A stretch of DNA of 64,000 bases from Micromonospora humi (GTDB lineage: Bacteria > Actinomycetota > Actinomycetes > Mycobacteriales > Micromonosporaceae). Position numbers and translations under genes: made by a program. This document shows positions 8,121 to 20,100 of this stretch, in pieces. The stretch is taken from the NCBI RefSeq assembly GCF_900090105.1, contig NZ_FMDM01000015.1, positions 121,686 to 185,685 of the forward strand, given 5' to 3'. The notes beneath the pieces are model-generated. The model was not told the origin of the DNA. It did no database searches and saw only the letters and a program-made list of their open reading frames with translations. Every line of letters starts with the position of its first letter. Position 1 is the stretch's first letter.

Positions 8121-8168
8121 CGGGGCCCCCCGTTAACGCATTCGGTATAGGAAGGGGCCCCGCTTAAC
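8121..8168 (+). repeat. Dispersed palindromic GGGGCCCC element, copy A
   Basis: The element reads CGGGGCCCCCCGTTAACGCA then TTCGGTATAGGAAGGGGCCC and CGCTTAAC. The 29-bp core beginning TTAACGCATTCGGTA (8133-8160) recurs with one mismatch on the opposite strand at 34551-34602. The GGGGCCCC blocks and TTAA ends are arranged as an imperfect palindrome. It lies just upstream of the AraC start, between divergent genes. It has no coding capacity. Confidence 0.75.
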
Positions 8169-8230
8169 ACCCGCCAGGAGACGCGCCGCGGCGAGGATGC
8201 CCGAGCGGCCGATTCGCAGCCGGCAGTGGA

Positions 8231-8935
8231 GTGGCCATCATCGATGGCATGGCGGCGGCGAAAGGGGCACCGACGGACGCACTGCGGAAGACCTCGCTTG
8301 TCGCCGGCGGGTTCTACCTGCTCACCTTCGTCTCGATCCCGACCGTCGCCCTGTACCGCCCGGTACGCGACGCGGACTACCTGGTGGGCACCGGATCGGA
8401 GACCCCGGTCGTCGTCGGCGGCGCCCTCGAGGTGGTCGTCGCCCTCGCCTGCGTGGGCACCGCCGTCGCGCTGTTCCCGGTGCTCAGACGGCAGGGCGAG
8501 TCCCGGGCGCTGGGGTTCGTCGCCGCTCGGGTGGTGGAGGCCACCGGCATCCTCGTCGGCGTCGCGGCCATCCTGACGATCGTCGGGCTGCGGCGGGCCG
8601 CAGCCGGCTCGGATGCGCTGGTCACCGGGCAGGCGCTGGTCGGCCTCTACGACTCGATGTTCCTGCTCAGCCAGAGCCTCGTCCCGGCCGTGAACGCGCT
8701 GCTGCTGGGCTCCCTGCTGTACCAGTTCCGCCTCGTCCCGCGCGTACTCCCGCTGCTCGGGCTGGTCGGCGCGCCGCTGCTCGTCGCGTCCGACGTCGGC
8801 GTGCTCTTCGACCTCTGGGACCGGCTGTCGCCGGTGACCGCGGTCGGGGCTCTCCCCATCGCCTTCTGGGAGTTCTCGCTGGGTGTCTATCTGATCGTCG
8901 AGGGCCTCCGACCGGCGCGCGGAATCGCCGTCTGA
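8231..8935 (+). CDS. DUF4386-family integral membrane protein
   Basis: A protein of 234 residues from GTG 8231, or 228 from ATG 8249; neither start has a clear ribosome site. Sequence KTSLVAGGFYLLTFVSIPTV then LYRPVRDADYLVGTGSETPV is the N-terminal pattern of the DUF4386 family. Further membrane segments are visible: VVVGGALEVVVALACVGTAV, GFVAARVVEATGILVGVAAI, SMFLLSQSLVPAVNALLLGS, LLGLVGAPLLVASDVGVLF and the terminal FWEFSLGVYLIVEGL. That makes about six transmembrane helices. The function is unknown. It is divergent from the AraC gene and separated from it by the repeat element. Confidence 0.82.
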   Translation: MAIIDGMAAAKGAPTDALRKTSLVAGGFYLLTFVSIPTVALYRPVRDADYLVGTGSETPVVVGGALEVVVALACVGTAVALFPVLRRQGESRALGFVAARVVEATGILVGVAAILTIVGLRRAAAGSDALVTGQALVGLYDSMFLLSQSLVPAVNALLLGSLLYQFRLVPRVLPLLGLVGAPLLVASDVGVLFDLWDRLSPVTAVGALPIAFWEFSLGVYLIVEGLRPARGIAV

Positions 8936-9069
8936 GCGCCGGTCCGGCCACCGCCTGCGGGAAACGGGGCAGCGGTGAGCCGGCCGCCTCTGCCACCATG
9001 GGCGCGACCGCCACCCTCCGTGGCGGGTGGCAAACCGTCCGCCACGAAACGGGGTTCACGGGGAGGGCC

Positions 9070-9984
9070 ATGCGCACCAAACTGTCCACGATGCTGGCCG
9101 CCGTGCTCGGGATGACCGCGTCCCTGGCGCTCGTCGGGGTGCCGGCACAGGCCGCCACCGCCGGCTCCACCGCCACCGTGTCGGACCGGCTCGTGCTCGA
9201 GCCGACCGAGCGCGGCTACCGCGGCTCACTGGAGATCGATGTGTCCTACCAGGGCAGCGAGCCGAGCTTCATCTCGTACGTCATGACCGAGCCCATTCCT
9301 GTCTCCTTCCAGAACCCCGAGTGGGGTGCCCAGTGCAACGACAGTGGCCAGATCTTGTCGGACGGGCGCACCCGCGTGGAGTGCCAGTTCGCCGGCTTCC
9401 AGCTCGAGCCGGGTGAACGGCGCACCTTCACTCTCGACTTCGCGGTGTTGACGCCGACCCAGGCGTACGCCATGAAGGCCCGTGCGGGCCGGATCGTCGT
9501 CAAGGTGGGCGACACGGTGATCACCGACGAGACGTTCTCGACCCGCTTCCGCTCCACCACCGGCTCGCTCGCCAACCCGCGGCCCTACGTGCAGGACGCG
9601 CAGCCGGACCTGCGAGTGAGCGCCGCCAGCGCGGTCACGCTGGTGCGGCAGCCCGACGGCAGGTTCGAGGGTCGGTTGCCGGTGACCCTGCGGTACGTGG
9701 GCGACGCCCCGCACAGCTTCGTCTGGTACACCGTCGACCGCCTTCCGGCTCAGGTCGGGGAGCCGTGGACCGAGGGCAGCGGCCTCAACTCGGTCGAAGG
9801 CGGGGCACTCATGGACGGTGAGGAGCGCCGGCTGACGTTGATCGTCAACGCGGCCGCGGACGCCCCGATCGGGGAGTTGGGACAGGTCGACATCCAGTTC
9901 TCGCTGATCCGGGCCATCGCACCGGACGTCGATCCGACGGACGACCGCATCACGTTCACCGTCACCACGGCCGAGGCGCCCTGA
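9070..9984 (+). CDS. Secreted protein of unknown function
   Basis: This 304-residue protein has an ATG start at 9070 behind GGGGAGGG. The signal peptide is MRTKLSTMLAAVLGMTASLA with cleavage predicted after GVPAQA. Two similar beta-rich halves follow: one around YRGSLEIDVSYQGSEPSFIS, the other around FEGRLPVTLRYVGDAPHSFV. Each has a P-x-S-F-x-W/S-Y motif and a late 'EPGERRTFTLDFAV' / 'MDGEERRLTLIVNA' strand. This looks like a tandem duplication of an Ig- or fibronectin-like domain. No catalytic motif is visible. It is an exported structural or binding protein, transcribed alone, and the frame extends upstream without credible coding sequence. Confidence 0.85.
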   Translation: MRTKLSTMLAAVLGMTASLALVGVPAQAATAGSTATVSDRLVLEPTERGYRGSLEIDVSYQGSEPSFISYVMTEPIPVSFQNPEWGAQCNDSGQILSDGRTRVECQFAGFQLEPGERRTFTLDFAVLTPTQAYAMKARAGRIVVKVGDTVITDETFSTRFRSTTGSLANPRPYVQDAQPDLRVSAASAVTLVRQPDGRFEGRLPVTLRYVGDAPHSFVWYTVDRLPAQVGEPWTEGSGLNSVEGGALMDGEERRLTLIVNAAADAPIGELGQVDIQFSLIRAIAPDVDPTDDRITFTVTTAEAP

Positions 9985-10220
9985 TCGCACGGCCAGTCCG
10001 ATGGCCACCCTCGCCGAGCGCCCCCACTCGGCGGGGGCGGTCGTGTGCGCGATGGCGGTGGAACGCCGGGTGTCGGCATGTCAGGCGGTGGCCTGGTCAG
10101 CCCTGCGTATCCCGCGCGCCCGGTAGAGCAGACCGTTGTACCTGCCAGTGACGTACCGGTCGACGGCACCTGGTGACCGAGGGCGGCGGTAGCGTGACTG
10201 TCATTGATATTTTCTGCGGC

Positions 10221-10580
10221 ATGAGTCGGGGCCGGGGTGCTGACAACCGCAGCAACCGGCGGCAGGTCGCAGAGCGGGAACGCGCTGCTGCGGTGGAGGA
10301 CTACCGTGAGTCGGTCGGCCGGTTGCGGCACACCGCCTACCGGAACATGCGGCAGACGGTCGCCTTCGCCACGATCTTCGTCGCGGTCGTCTCTACGTGG
10401 ATGCTCTTCATCGGCCAGGCGACGCCAACGACCTTCCCGTGGTTCGCGGTGGCGATCCTCGGCGGCGCGTTCGGATTGGCCACCCACTTCGTTCGGCGGT
10501 CGCGTCCGCGGCGGTACGTGCTCGTCGTTGCTGTCGTCCTGGCGGTGGTGGGCGTGACCGGCATGTTCCTGACGAGCTAG
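10221..10580 (+). CDS. Small hypothetical membrane protein beside integrase relic
   Basis: A 119-residue protein if started at ATG 10221; GTG codons at 10194 and 10173 are in frame, and the former has GAGGGCGG upstream. A charged N-terminal stretch (RQVAERERAAAVEDYRESVG) precedes three hydrophobic helices: TVAFATIFVAVVSTWMLFIG, FPWFAVAILGGAFGLATHFV and YVLVVAVVLAVVGVTGMFL. The upstream sequence is AT-rich for this genome. The gene lies directly before the broken integrase at 10589, so it may be left-over cargo of the same element. No family is recognised, and it could be non-functional. Confidence 0.55.
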   Translation: MSRGRGADNRSNRRQVAERERAAAVEDYRESVGRLRHTAYRNMRQTVAFATIFVAVVSTWMLFIGQATPTTFPWFAVAILGGAFGLATHFVRRSRPRRYVLVVAVVLAVVGVTGMFLTS

Positions 10581-10588
10581 GGCCCCTC

Positions 10589-10830
10589 CCGCGGGAATTG
10601 GTCGCGCTTCGCTGGTCGGACGTCGACCTCGACGCCGGCGCGTCCGTCTCCGGGAGTCCGCCGGGTTGCCCGATGTCCGGTGCACGACCTGCGGCACACG
10701 GTTGTATCACCGCTGATGGAGTTGGGCGTGCCCCCGCACATCGTCCAGGCCCTCGCCCGGCACGCCGACGTCAAAGGTCTACGCTCACGCCAACCTCGAT
10801 GCGATGCGCCAGGCGCGGGGGCTGTCATGA
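10589..10830 (+). pseudogene. Tyrosine recombinase (phage-type integrase) relic, deleted and frameshifted
   Basis: Three integrase fragments appear in order on the plus strand. RELVALRWSDVDLDAGA (from 10592) is the box-I region. VHDLRHTVVSPLMELGVPPH then IVQALARHADVK (10680-10775) carries the catalytic H-x-x-R and the following His. After a frame change near 10775-10780 comes VYAHANLDAMRQARGLS, containing the catalytic Tyr, with TGA at 10828-10830. The segment between the first and second fragments is mostly missing. The active-site Arg of box I and the whole N-terminus are absent, so no functional recombinase can be made. It ends 71 bp from tRNA-Thr, the expected place for an integrase at an attachment site. 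Confidence 0.8.
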
Positions 10831-10901
10831 CCCACGTTGCTGTCAGCGTTGCTGTCAACCGGGGATCACGACGGCCACCGGCCGGGATCGCCTTGTGGAA
10901 T

Positions 10902-10978
10902 TGGAGCCCCCGGCCGGGATCGAACCGGCGACATCTCGCTTACAAGGCGAGTGCTCTGGCCAGCTGAGCTACAGGGGC
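10902..10978 (-). tRNA. tRNA-Thr (anticodon UGU), CCA encoded
   Basis: On the minus strand, acceptor GCCCCTG (10978-10972) pairs with CGGGGGC, with one G-U pair. The D arm is TAGCTCAGCTGGCCAGAGCA. The anticodon stem-loop is CTCGC-CTTGTAA-GCGAG, giving anticodon TGT (reads ACA, Thr). The T stem-loop is GCCGG-TTCGATC-CCGGC, the discriminator is T, and CCA is encoded at 10904-10902. A TATGCT hexamer at 10999-10994 is a possible -10. The 3' end of the tRNA faces the integrase relic, consistent with use as an attachment site. Confidence 0.95.
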
Positions 10979-11342
10979 GCATGTGACGCGCTCAGCATAG
11001 CGACTGGGTCCCGGAATTCCCGCCTGGCAGCGCTCCCGACCACGGAAAACGTCAGTTTCCCGACCGGCCTGACCGACGGATCGTCGCCAGATGGCCCTCC
11101 GGGCCGGGAGATTGATGCCTCGCCGTGCCCGGGTGACCGAAATGTGTATGCCGTCCGTCCCACCCGTTGCTCCTCGCCTTGGCACGATCGTGAAAGACGT
11201 TTACGGTGCAGTGACACGGATGACACTCCGAGCGGCCTCGGCTGCCCGGGTGGCGTCGGTGTTGGCCGGCACCTTGGGTGCCGGTCGCTCCTTCACTCGG
11301 ATCGTCCGGCACGTTCCTGCCGGTGAAAGGAAGCGCTCCATC
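10979..11342. other. Gene-free interval upstream of msiK
   Basis: About 360 bp without a convincing gene. It holds the tRNA-Thr promoter side (minus strand) near 10990-11025 and must hold the msiK promoter and leader. The open frame running through it in phase with msiK (from 11091) has no typical protein features and lacks the family's N-terminus. A GAAAGGAAGCG ribosome site lies at 11327-11337, just before the msiK ATG. I see no other defined structure. Confidence 0.5.
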
Positions 11343-12434
<1,092 letters not shown>

Positions 12435-12445
12435 CGTACGCGAAG

Positions 12446-12480
12446 AAAGGGGCGGCCCGCCACGGCGGACCGCCCCTTTT
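12446..12480 (+). terminator. Intrinsic terminator after msiK
   Basis: AAAGGGGCGGCCCGCC (12446-12461) pairs with GGCGGACCGCCCCTTTT (12464-12480): a stem of about 13 bp with one mismatch, a four-base loop and a short T-run. It sits 11 bp after the msiK stop and just before the convergent rlmB end, and may serve both directions. Confidence 0.85.
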
Positions 12481-12491
12481 CGTGTGCGGTG

Positions 12492-13615
12492 TCAGGCCTC
12501 GACGGCGCGGCGGCGGGCGACCTCGGCGAGCGTGACCGCGGCGGCGACGCTGGCGTTGAGCGACTCGACGTCGGAGACCATCGGGATGCTGACGGTCAGG
12601 TCGCAGGTCTCGCCGACCAGGCGGGACAGGCCCCGCCCCTCCGAGCCGACCACCACGACCAGCGGACCGACCGCGGCCTCGAGGTCGTAGAGGTCGGTCT
12701 GCCCGTCGGCGTCCAGGCCGACCACCACGAAGCCGGCCTCCTTGCACGCCTTGAGCGACCGGGTCAGGTTGGTGACCTGGGCGACCGGGACGCGCGCGGC
12801 CGCGCCGGCGCTGGTCCGCCAGGCGGTCGCGGTGATCCCGGCGGCACGCCGCTCGGGTACGAAGACACCCTGTGCGCCGAACGCGGCGGCCGACCGGATC
12901 ACCGCGCCGAGGTTGCGCGGGTCGGTGACCCCGTCCAGCGCGACCAGCAACGGGGCGGCCTGCTCCAGCGCGGCGGTGACCAGGTCCTCGAACGGTTCGT
13001 AGGCGAACGGCGGCACCTGGAGGCCGACGCCCTGGTGCAGCACGCCGCCGGTCATCCGGTCCAGCTCGGCGCGGCTGACCTCGAGGATCGCGATGCCCCG
13101 GTCGGCGGCGGTGCGGACGATCTCCTTGACCCGGTCGTCGACGTCGATGCCCTGCGCGGTGTAGAGCGCGGTCGCCGGCACCTGCGTGCGCAGCGACTCC
13201 AGCACCGGGTTCCGCCCGACGAGCAGCTCGGGGCTGTCCTTCGACGGGTTCGACTTGCGGCCCGGGGAGACCCGGGGCCCGCCGGAGCGGCCGGTGGGCT
13301 TGCCACCTCGCCCCTTGGTGGCGGTGGGTACGCCCCGGCCGCCGCCCTTGCCCCAGGTGGTGTCCTTGCTGCCCGGCTGGCCGATCTTGGGCGCGCGGCC
13401 CTCCTCGGCGGCGGCACGGCGCTCCTTGTCCTGCTTCCAGGCGGTCCGCTGGGGCAGCTTCTCGGTGCCCGAGTAGGCCTTGTGCCAGGGACGCTCGTCC
13501 GCGGGCAGGGTACGCCCCCGGCCGGCGAGGGAGTCCTTGTTCTTGCCACCGGTGCCCTTGGGGGCGCCCGCCTTCGGCGTCAGTCGCCGGCCACGGCGCT
13601 GCGAGTTGCCGGCCA

Positions 13616-13616
<1 letters not shown>
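12492..13616 (-). CDS. rlmB: 23S rRNA (guanosine-2'-O)-methyltransferase, RlmB/TrmH (SPOUT) family
   Basis: This 374-residue protein has a basic, Gly/Lys-rich N-terminal extension of about 120 residues (MAGNSQRRGRRLTPK...). A substrate-binding domain follows (ELLVGRNPVLESLRTQVPAT), then the C-terminal SPOUT knot methyltransferase with its three motifs: LDGVTDPRNLGAVIRSAAAF, VVVVGSEGRGLSRL and IPMVSDVESLNASVAAAV. The family methylates a ribose 2'-O in 23S rRNA (G2251 for RlmB). The long basic extension is common in actinobacterial members and probably aids rRNA binding. Its ATG overlaps the stop of cysS (TGATG), so the two are translationally coupled, a pairing seen widely in bacteria. Confidence 0.93.
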
Positions 13617-15031
<1,415 letters not shown>

Positions 15032-15094
15032 CTCACAAGGGTAGCCGTCCGCACATTTCGAGGTTGGCCGGAGCCGGGTCGTACGCTGCGTGCT

Positions 15095-15742
15095 GTGGAC
15101 ACGGCGGCACGCCCCCCGGAGACCGCGCAGACCCTGGATCGGGGGCTGCGCCTGCTGCACCTCGTCGCGGACGCCCCGGGCGGGCTGACCGTCACCGAGG
15201 CGGCGCACCGGCTGGGCGTCGGCCGCGCGGCCGTCTACCGGCTGGTGGGTGCGCTGGCCGCGCACGGGATGCTCCGGCGTGACGGCGAGGGCCGGCTGCG
15301 GATCGGGGTCGGCGTGCTGCACCTGGCCCGCCGCGCCCAACCGCTGCTCGCCGAGGGGGCGATGCCCGCGCTGCGCCGCCTCGCCGAGCGGACCGGGGCG
15401 ACCGCGCACCTGACCGTGGTCGAGGGCGGCGAGGGCGTCGCGCTGGCGGTGGTCGAGCCCAGCTGGACGGCCTTCCACGTGGCGTACCGGACCGGCTCCC
15501 GGCATCCGTTGGAGCGGGGCGCGGCGGGCCGGGCCGTGCTGGCCGGACGCGCCGGCGATGCCGGGCCGGTCAGCACCAGCGGCGAACTCCAGTCCGGCGC
15601 GTACGGGGTGGCCGCGCCGGTGCTCGGGGTGCCCGGGCTGGAGGGGAGCGTCGGCGTGGTGTCGCTGACCCCGCTGGACGTGGCCGAGGTGGGTGCCCAG
15701 GTCACCGCCGCCGCCGAGGCGGTCACCGCCGCGCTCTCCTGA
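15095..15742 (+). CDS. IclR-type transcriptional regulator
   Basis: This 215-residue protein starts at GTG 15095. The N-terminal winged HTH reads TLDRGLRLLHLVADAPGGLT then VTEAAHRLGVGRAAVYRLVG, the IclR arrangement. A shortened effector domain follows (LRRLAERTGATAHLTVVEGG, YRTGSRHPLERGAAGRAVLA, GVAAPVLGVPGLEGSVGVVS). IclR proteins usually have about 250 residues, so the ligand domain is compact. It is divergent from cysS by 63 bp, although a regulatory link to cysS is not expected. It ends about 150 bp before an AbiEi-like gene on the same strand. Confidence 0.85.
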   Translation: MDTAARPPETAQTLDRGLRLLHLVADAPGGLTVTEAAHRLGVGRAAVYRLVGALAAHGMLRRDGEGRLRIGVGVLHLARRAQPLLAEGAMPALRRLAERTGATAHLTVVEGGEGVALAVVEPSWTAFHVAYRTGSRHPLERGAAGRAVLAGRAGDAGPVSTSGELQSGAYGVAAPVLGVPGLEGSVGVVSLTPLDVAEVGAQVTAAAEAVTAALS

Positions 15743-15893
15743 CCCGTTCGCCGCCGACACGGGCTGGGCCGGCGTGGGCCTCTAGCACATCGCGGGCCTG
15801 TCGCGAGCGTTGTCCACAGGGTGCCCGTCGGGCACCGGCGGCGGTTGTCCACAGGGGTGTCGGCAGGCGCCGCCGGGCCATCACGCTCGTTCC

Positions 15894-17015
15894 ATGCCAC
15901 CTCACCCTCATCGACCGCCCGAGCTGGCCGGGCAGGTCTTCCGTGGCTCGGACGCGGTCCGCCGCGGGCTGCTCTCGCGGCACCACCTCCGGGGCGCGTC
16001 CTGGGTCCGCCTCCGGCAGGACGTCTACGCCGACGCCCGCCTCGACCGCGACCACGAGCTGGCCTGTCGCGCGGTGCTGCTCCGCATGCCGCCCGACGCC
16101 CTGATCGCGGGGCCGTCGGCGGCCTACCTGCACGGCGTCGAGCACGCCGCCGCCTTCACCGACGACGTGCACGTCCTGCTGCCAGCCACGGTCCGGGCCG
16201 ACTCCCAGCCAGGGGTCCGGGTGCACCACGCCCCGATCGTCGGCGGGCACGGCGGCCTGGCGGTCGACCGCGGCCTGCCCCGGAGCGGCCGGCACGTCCC
16301 CGCCGAGGTCGGCGGACCGGGCGACCTCGGCCCCAGCCGGAGGGGACTCGTCACTGCCACTCCCATCCGACTCCACACCCCCACGGCCACCAGCACCGCC
16401 ACCGCGACCAGGCCGGGGTCGCTCATCGGGCCGCCCGGACCGGCCGGGCGACCGCACCTGACCGGATCACCGCACCTGACCGGCGCGACCGGGCCGCCGC
16501 GCACCGCACCCGCGGCCTGCGCCTGGGAGACGGCGGTCTGGGGTGACCCGGTGCGGGCCGTCAGGATCATCGACGGGCTGCTGCGCATCGCGGCGGTCAA
16601 CCAGGCCGCGCTGGCCACCGAGGCGGCCCGGAATGCCGGGCGGCCGGGCGGGCGCCGGGCGGCCTGGGTGTTCGGCCTGACCGACGGCTGCGCCCGGTCC
16701 GCGCACGAGTCCCACCTGCGGGTGCGACTCGTGCTCGCCGGTCTCCCACGCCCGGTGGCGCGGCACCCGGTGCGGGTGCCGGCCGGACTCGTCCGGCACC
16801 CCGCACTGGCCTGGCCGGACTTCCGGGTCGCCGTCGAGTACGACCGCCGGCGCCACGCCGACCCCGACCCGCCTCCCGACCGGCACCGGCTCGATGAACT
16901 CGCTGAGGCGGGCTGGCTGGTGCTGCATGTGACCGGTGAACACCTGCGTGGGGAGTTCCCCGCCCTGGTCCGGAAGATCCGGGCCGCGCTGGTAGCGCGC
17001 GGCTGGCGCCCGTGA
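15894..17015 (+). CDS. AbiEi-antitoxin-like / DUF559-like protein with low-complexity insertion
   Basis: This 373-residue protein begins with a segment like the winged N-terminal domain of AbiEi-family proteins: ELAGQVFRGSDAVRRGLLSR, HHLRGASWVRLRQDVYADAR, then AVLLRMPPDALIAGPSAAYL. The C-terminal part (WPDFRVAVEYDRRRHADPDP, RLDELAEAGWLVLHVTGEHL) resembles the Vsr/DUF559 endonuclease-like fold with D...E-Y-D. Between them, residues of about 150-215 form a Thr/Pro/Gly-rich stretch (TATPIRLHTPTATSTATATR) that looks inserted. Such proteins are common orphans in Micromonospora and are not proven antitoxins. No toxin (AbiEii) gene is adjacent. Start ATG 15894 was chosen because upstream codons are not family-like. 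Confidence 0.7.
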   Translation: MPPHPHRPPELAGQVFRGSDAVRRGLLSRHHLRGASWVRLRQDVYADARLDRDHELACRAVLLRMPPDALIAGPSAAYLHGVEHAAAFTDDVHVLLPATVRADSQPGVRVHHAPIVGGHGGLAVDRGLPRSGRHVPAEVGGPGDLGPSRRGLVTATPIRLHTPTATSTATATRPGSLIGPPGPAGRPHLTGSPHLTGATGPPRTAPAACAWETAVWGDPVRAVRIIDGLLRIAAVNQAALATEAARNAGRPGGRRAAWVFGLTDGCARSAHESHLRVRLVLAGLPRPVARHPVRVPAGLVRHPALAWPDFRVAVEYDRRRHADPDPPPDRHRLDELAEAGWLVLHVTGEHLRGEFPALVRKIRAALVARGWRP

Positions 17016-17077
17016 ACCGCTCCCACCCGGCCGCCGCCACCGCGACGGAGAAGCCGCCGAAGCGAGCGGGAACCGGC

Positions 17078-17117
17078 GGGGCGACGACGCCCGGGAGAAC
17101 CCGGACGCCGTCGCCCC
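17078..17117. terminator. Hairpin between convergent AbiEi-like and multicopper oxidase genes
   Basis: GGGGCGACGACGCCCGGG (17078-17095) folds on CCCGGACGCCGTCGCCCC (17100-17117): an 18-bp stem with two mismatches and a four-base AGAA loop. There is no strong T-run on either side. Its position between convergent stops supports bidirectional termination. Confidence 0.65.
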
Positions 17118-17125
17118 GGTTCCGG

Positions 17126-20100
17126 TCAGGCCGGCGTGGTCACGGCAATGATGCTGCTGAATGCCGAGCTGCCGTACGAGTTCACGGCCTGGATCCGGTA
17201 GTAGTAGGTGGTCGACCGGGCCCGTCCGGTGTCGCTGAAGGCACGGGCGGTTCCGGCGGGGGTGAAGGTAGCCAGGTTGGCGGTGAACGACACGTTCGTG
17301 GCCCGCTGGAGCACGAAGCTGGTGACCACGCTGGCGGCGCTCTCCTGCCAGGTGAGGTTCACCGTCGCGGTGCCGCCGCCGGCGGCGACGGCGGTGCCGG
17401 CGAGGTTCGTCGGGGCGGCCGGCGGGCCGCTCACGGCGATCGTGGCGGTGTTCGACCACGGCGAGCCGACGCCGAGATAGACGGTGCGCACCCGGTAGTA
17501 GTAGGTGGTGCCGCCGACGACCGTGCTGTCGGTGTAACTGGTCGCGTTCGCGGCCAGGGTGACCGTGGTCAGGCCGGTGGTGAAGGCGGCGTTGGTGGCG
17601 CGCTGGAGTTCGACCGAGGTGGAGTACGACCGGTTGACCCAGCTCAGGTTGACCCGCACCGGGCTGCCGCTCGGTTGGGTGGCGGTCAGGTTCGTCGGGG
17701 CGGTCAGGCTGATCACCCCGGAGGCGCTGTTCGACCAGCCGGAATAGCTGGCGCTGTTCTCGCGGCGGACCCGGTAGAAGTAGGTGACGCCGGGCACCGC
17801 GGTCGAGTCGGCGTAGGTCGTCGCACCGGCCGCCAGGGTGAAGGTGGTCAGGCCGGCGGTGAAGGTGGAGTTGGTCGACCGCTGCACGACGACCTGGGTG
17901 GCGGCCGGCAGCCCGGTGGGATTGGTCCAATTCAGCACGATCGCCGGCGGGACGGTGGCCGACCCGGCATTCACGGTGGCGGTCAGGTTGGTGGGTGGGG
18001 CCGGCGACACCCGGATGACGATCGGCCGCATCATGTCGAAGTCCTCGTGATCGACCATGTGACAGTGCCAGACGTACTCCCAACCGAAGTTGTAGGGCTG
18101 GTTGGTGACGGTGGCCGGGTCGCCGGTCTGCGGGTCGATCTGGGCGAAGCCGTTGGTGGTGCCGGCGACCTGCGTGGGATCGAGCATCCGGATGCTGTCA
18201 CCGGTCTTGAAGGGCAGGTTGACCGGCAGCGCGGGCCGCATGGCCACGATGCAGTCCTCGAGCGGGTTCATCCGCACGGTTTCCTTCCAGCCCACCTCGT
18301 TGGCGTCCGGCGGCTTGTAGGCGCCGTCCCAGCCGACCCGGTTGATCAGCTGCACGTTGAAGTAGTGGAAGTGGATGAAGTGGGTGTCCACCCCGTTGTG
18401 GGTGACCTTCCAGATCTGGGTGCCGTCACCGGCCGAGCCGACCGGAGTGGCCAGGTCGGACATGTAGAGCGTCTCGGTCGGCGGGTCGATGTAGCCCAGC
18501 GGGATCGTGGTCTGGATGAACGCGCTGGTCTTGGGCAGTTCGACGCCGAGAGTCGGCATCATCCGGCCGTACACCGGGTCGAACTCCTCGACGATCGCCT
18601 TCGGCTGAAGGTCGAGGGTCACCGGGGTGGTGCCGCCCACCGGGACGTAGGTGATGGTGGTGGCCTGGATCGGCACGTAGTGGTTCGTGTAGTTGGTTCC
18701 GTACGCCGCGTTGTACGCCTTCTCGGGCACGATCGGCTTCGGCTGACTCTGCGCGTACGCCTGGGGCAGTCGGGCCCGCAGCCGGGTGAGGTCGAACGGC
18801 GCGGCAGGCGTGCCCACGACGCGGATCTGCATGAGGGTCCGGGTGTTCGGGCCGTAGCCGGGCTGGGTGGTGGGCGCACCGCCGCTGTCGGTCTGGTCCG
18901 GGTCGCCGGTGTAGTAGTCGTACCGGGTGTCGTAGGCGGGCATCGGGGCCGGGGCGTCGTTGTAGAGGATGAGCGTCGACCCGGGTGCGACGGTGGAGAA
19001 GTCGACGATCACGTCGGCCCGTTCGGCCGGGCCGAGCAGCAGCGAGTGGTCCGAGACGTTGAGCACGGTGATCGAGCGGCGGTCGTACTCGTAGTTGATC
19101 GGCTGGGGCGGGATGACGGCGACCTCCGGCAGGAATCCGCCCTCGTTGCCGATCTGGATCCAGCTCGGGCCGACCGCGGCCGGGTCGGGCACGCCGCCCT
19201 CGCGGCCGTCGGTGGGCCAGGTCGGCGGCAGGCCCTCGCCCGGACATGCCTCGACCATCGGCACCTCGCCCGCGCCCCCGTCGTTCAACGTGCCGTCCGG
19301 CTTCCACATGGTGCCGTTCGAGGCGGCGTGGTAGAGCTGCAGGTTGAGCGCCCGGTCGTTGCTCGCGTTGAGGATGCGGAACCGGTACGCCTTGGGCTCG
19401 ACCTGGAACGTCGGGTAGGCGCAGCCGTTCACGATCGGGGTGTCCAGGAACGCCTCGGGCGTGATGGTGGGCAACGGTGTCCCCGGCTGCACCGGCGGCT
19501 CCCAGGGCCGGTTGACCGGGTCGTAGTACGGGTTGGGCACCGGACCCTGCTCGATACCGGTGAACGGCGGCCAGAACCACGGCCCGTAGTCCCAGCGGCC
19601 CATCGGGTTGGCGCCCTCGGCGTTGTAGGGGTTCTGGTTGGGCATGTAGACGTGCGGCATCCACAGGTTGCCCGGGCCGCCCCAGTTGACGGTGTCCCAG
19701 GTCGGGTCCTGCCGGGCGAGCTGCGCCGTCGGCGGCACGAAGGTCTTGTCCTGAATGACCAGCGGGAGGTCGCCGGCGGGGATGACCCCGTCGGCCACCA
19801 TCTGCTGCTCCACCGGGTCCTGGAGGATGAGCGTCCCGAACTGCCCGCTGTACGGGGTCAGGTGGGTCATCCCCTCCGTGTGGTCGTGGTACCACATCAT
19901 TCGGGCGCTCTGTTGCATCGGGAAGTAGAGCGTGACCCCACCCGGGCCGGGGTCGGGCATGTCCGGCACGTTGGCGTAGCTGGCGCCGCGTGGGTAGGAG
20001 GTCACCTCACCCGGCGGGGTGAGCCACTGCAACGGCGTGCCGTCGCTGATCCAGGGCGTCTCCGATCCGTGCAGGTGTACGACGGCCCGGTTCTGGGTGT

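Noticed and set aside
10012..10033. Small hairpin CGCCGAG/CTCGGCG after the secreted protein at 9070
   Set aside because: The stem is only seven pairs with no T-run; it is too weak to call a terminator in sequence this GC-rich.
10081..10200. Short minus-strand frame ending near 10081 (contains GRYNGLLYRARGIRR)
   Set aside because: It has about 36 codons between stops, no start codon and no recognisable family; it may be debris of the same element as the integrase relic but cannot be supported.
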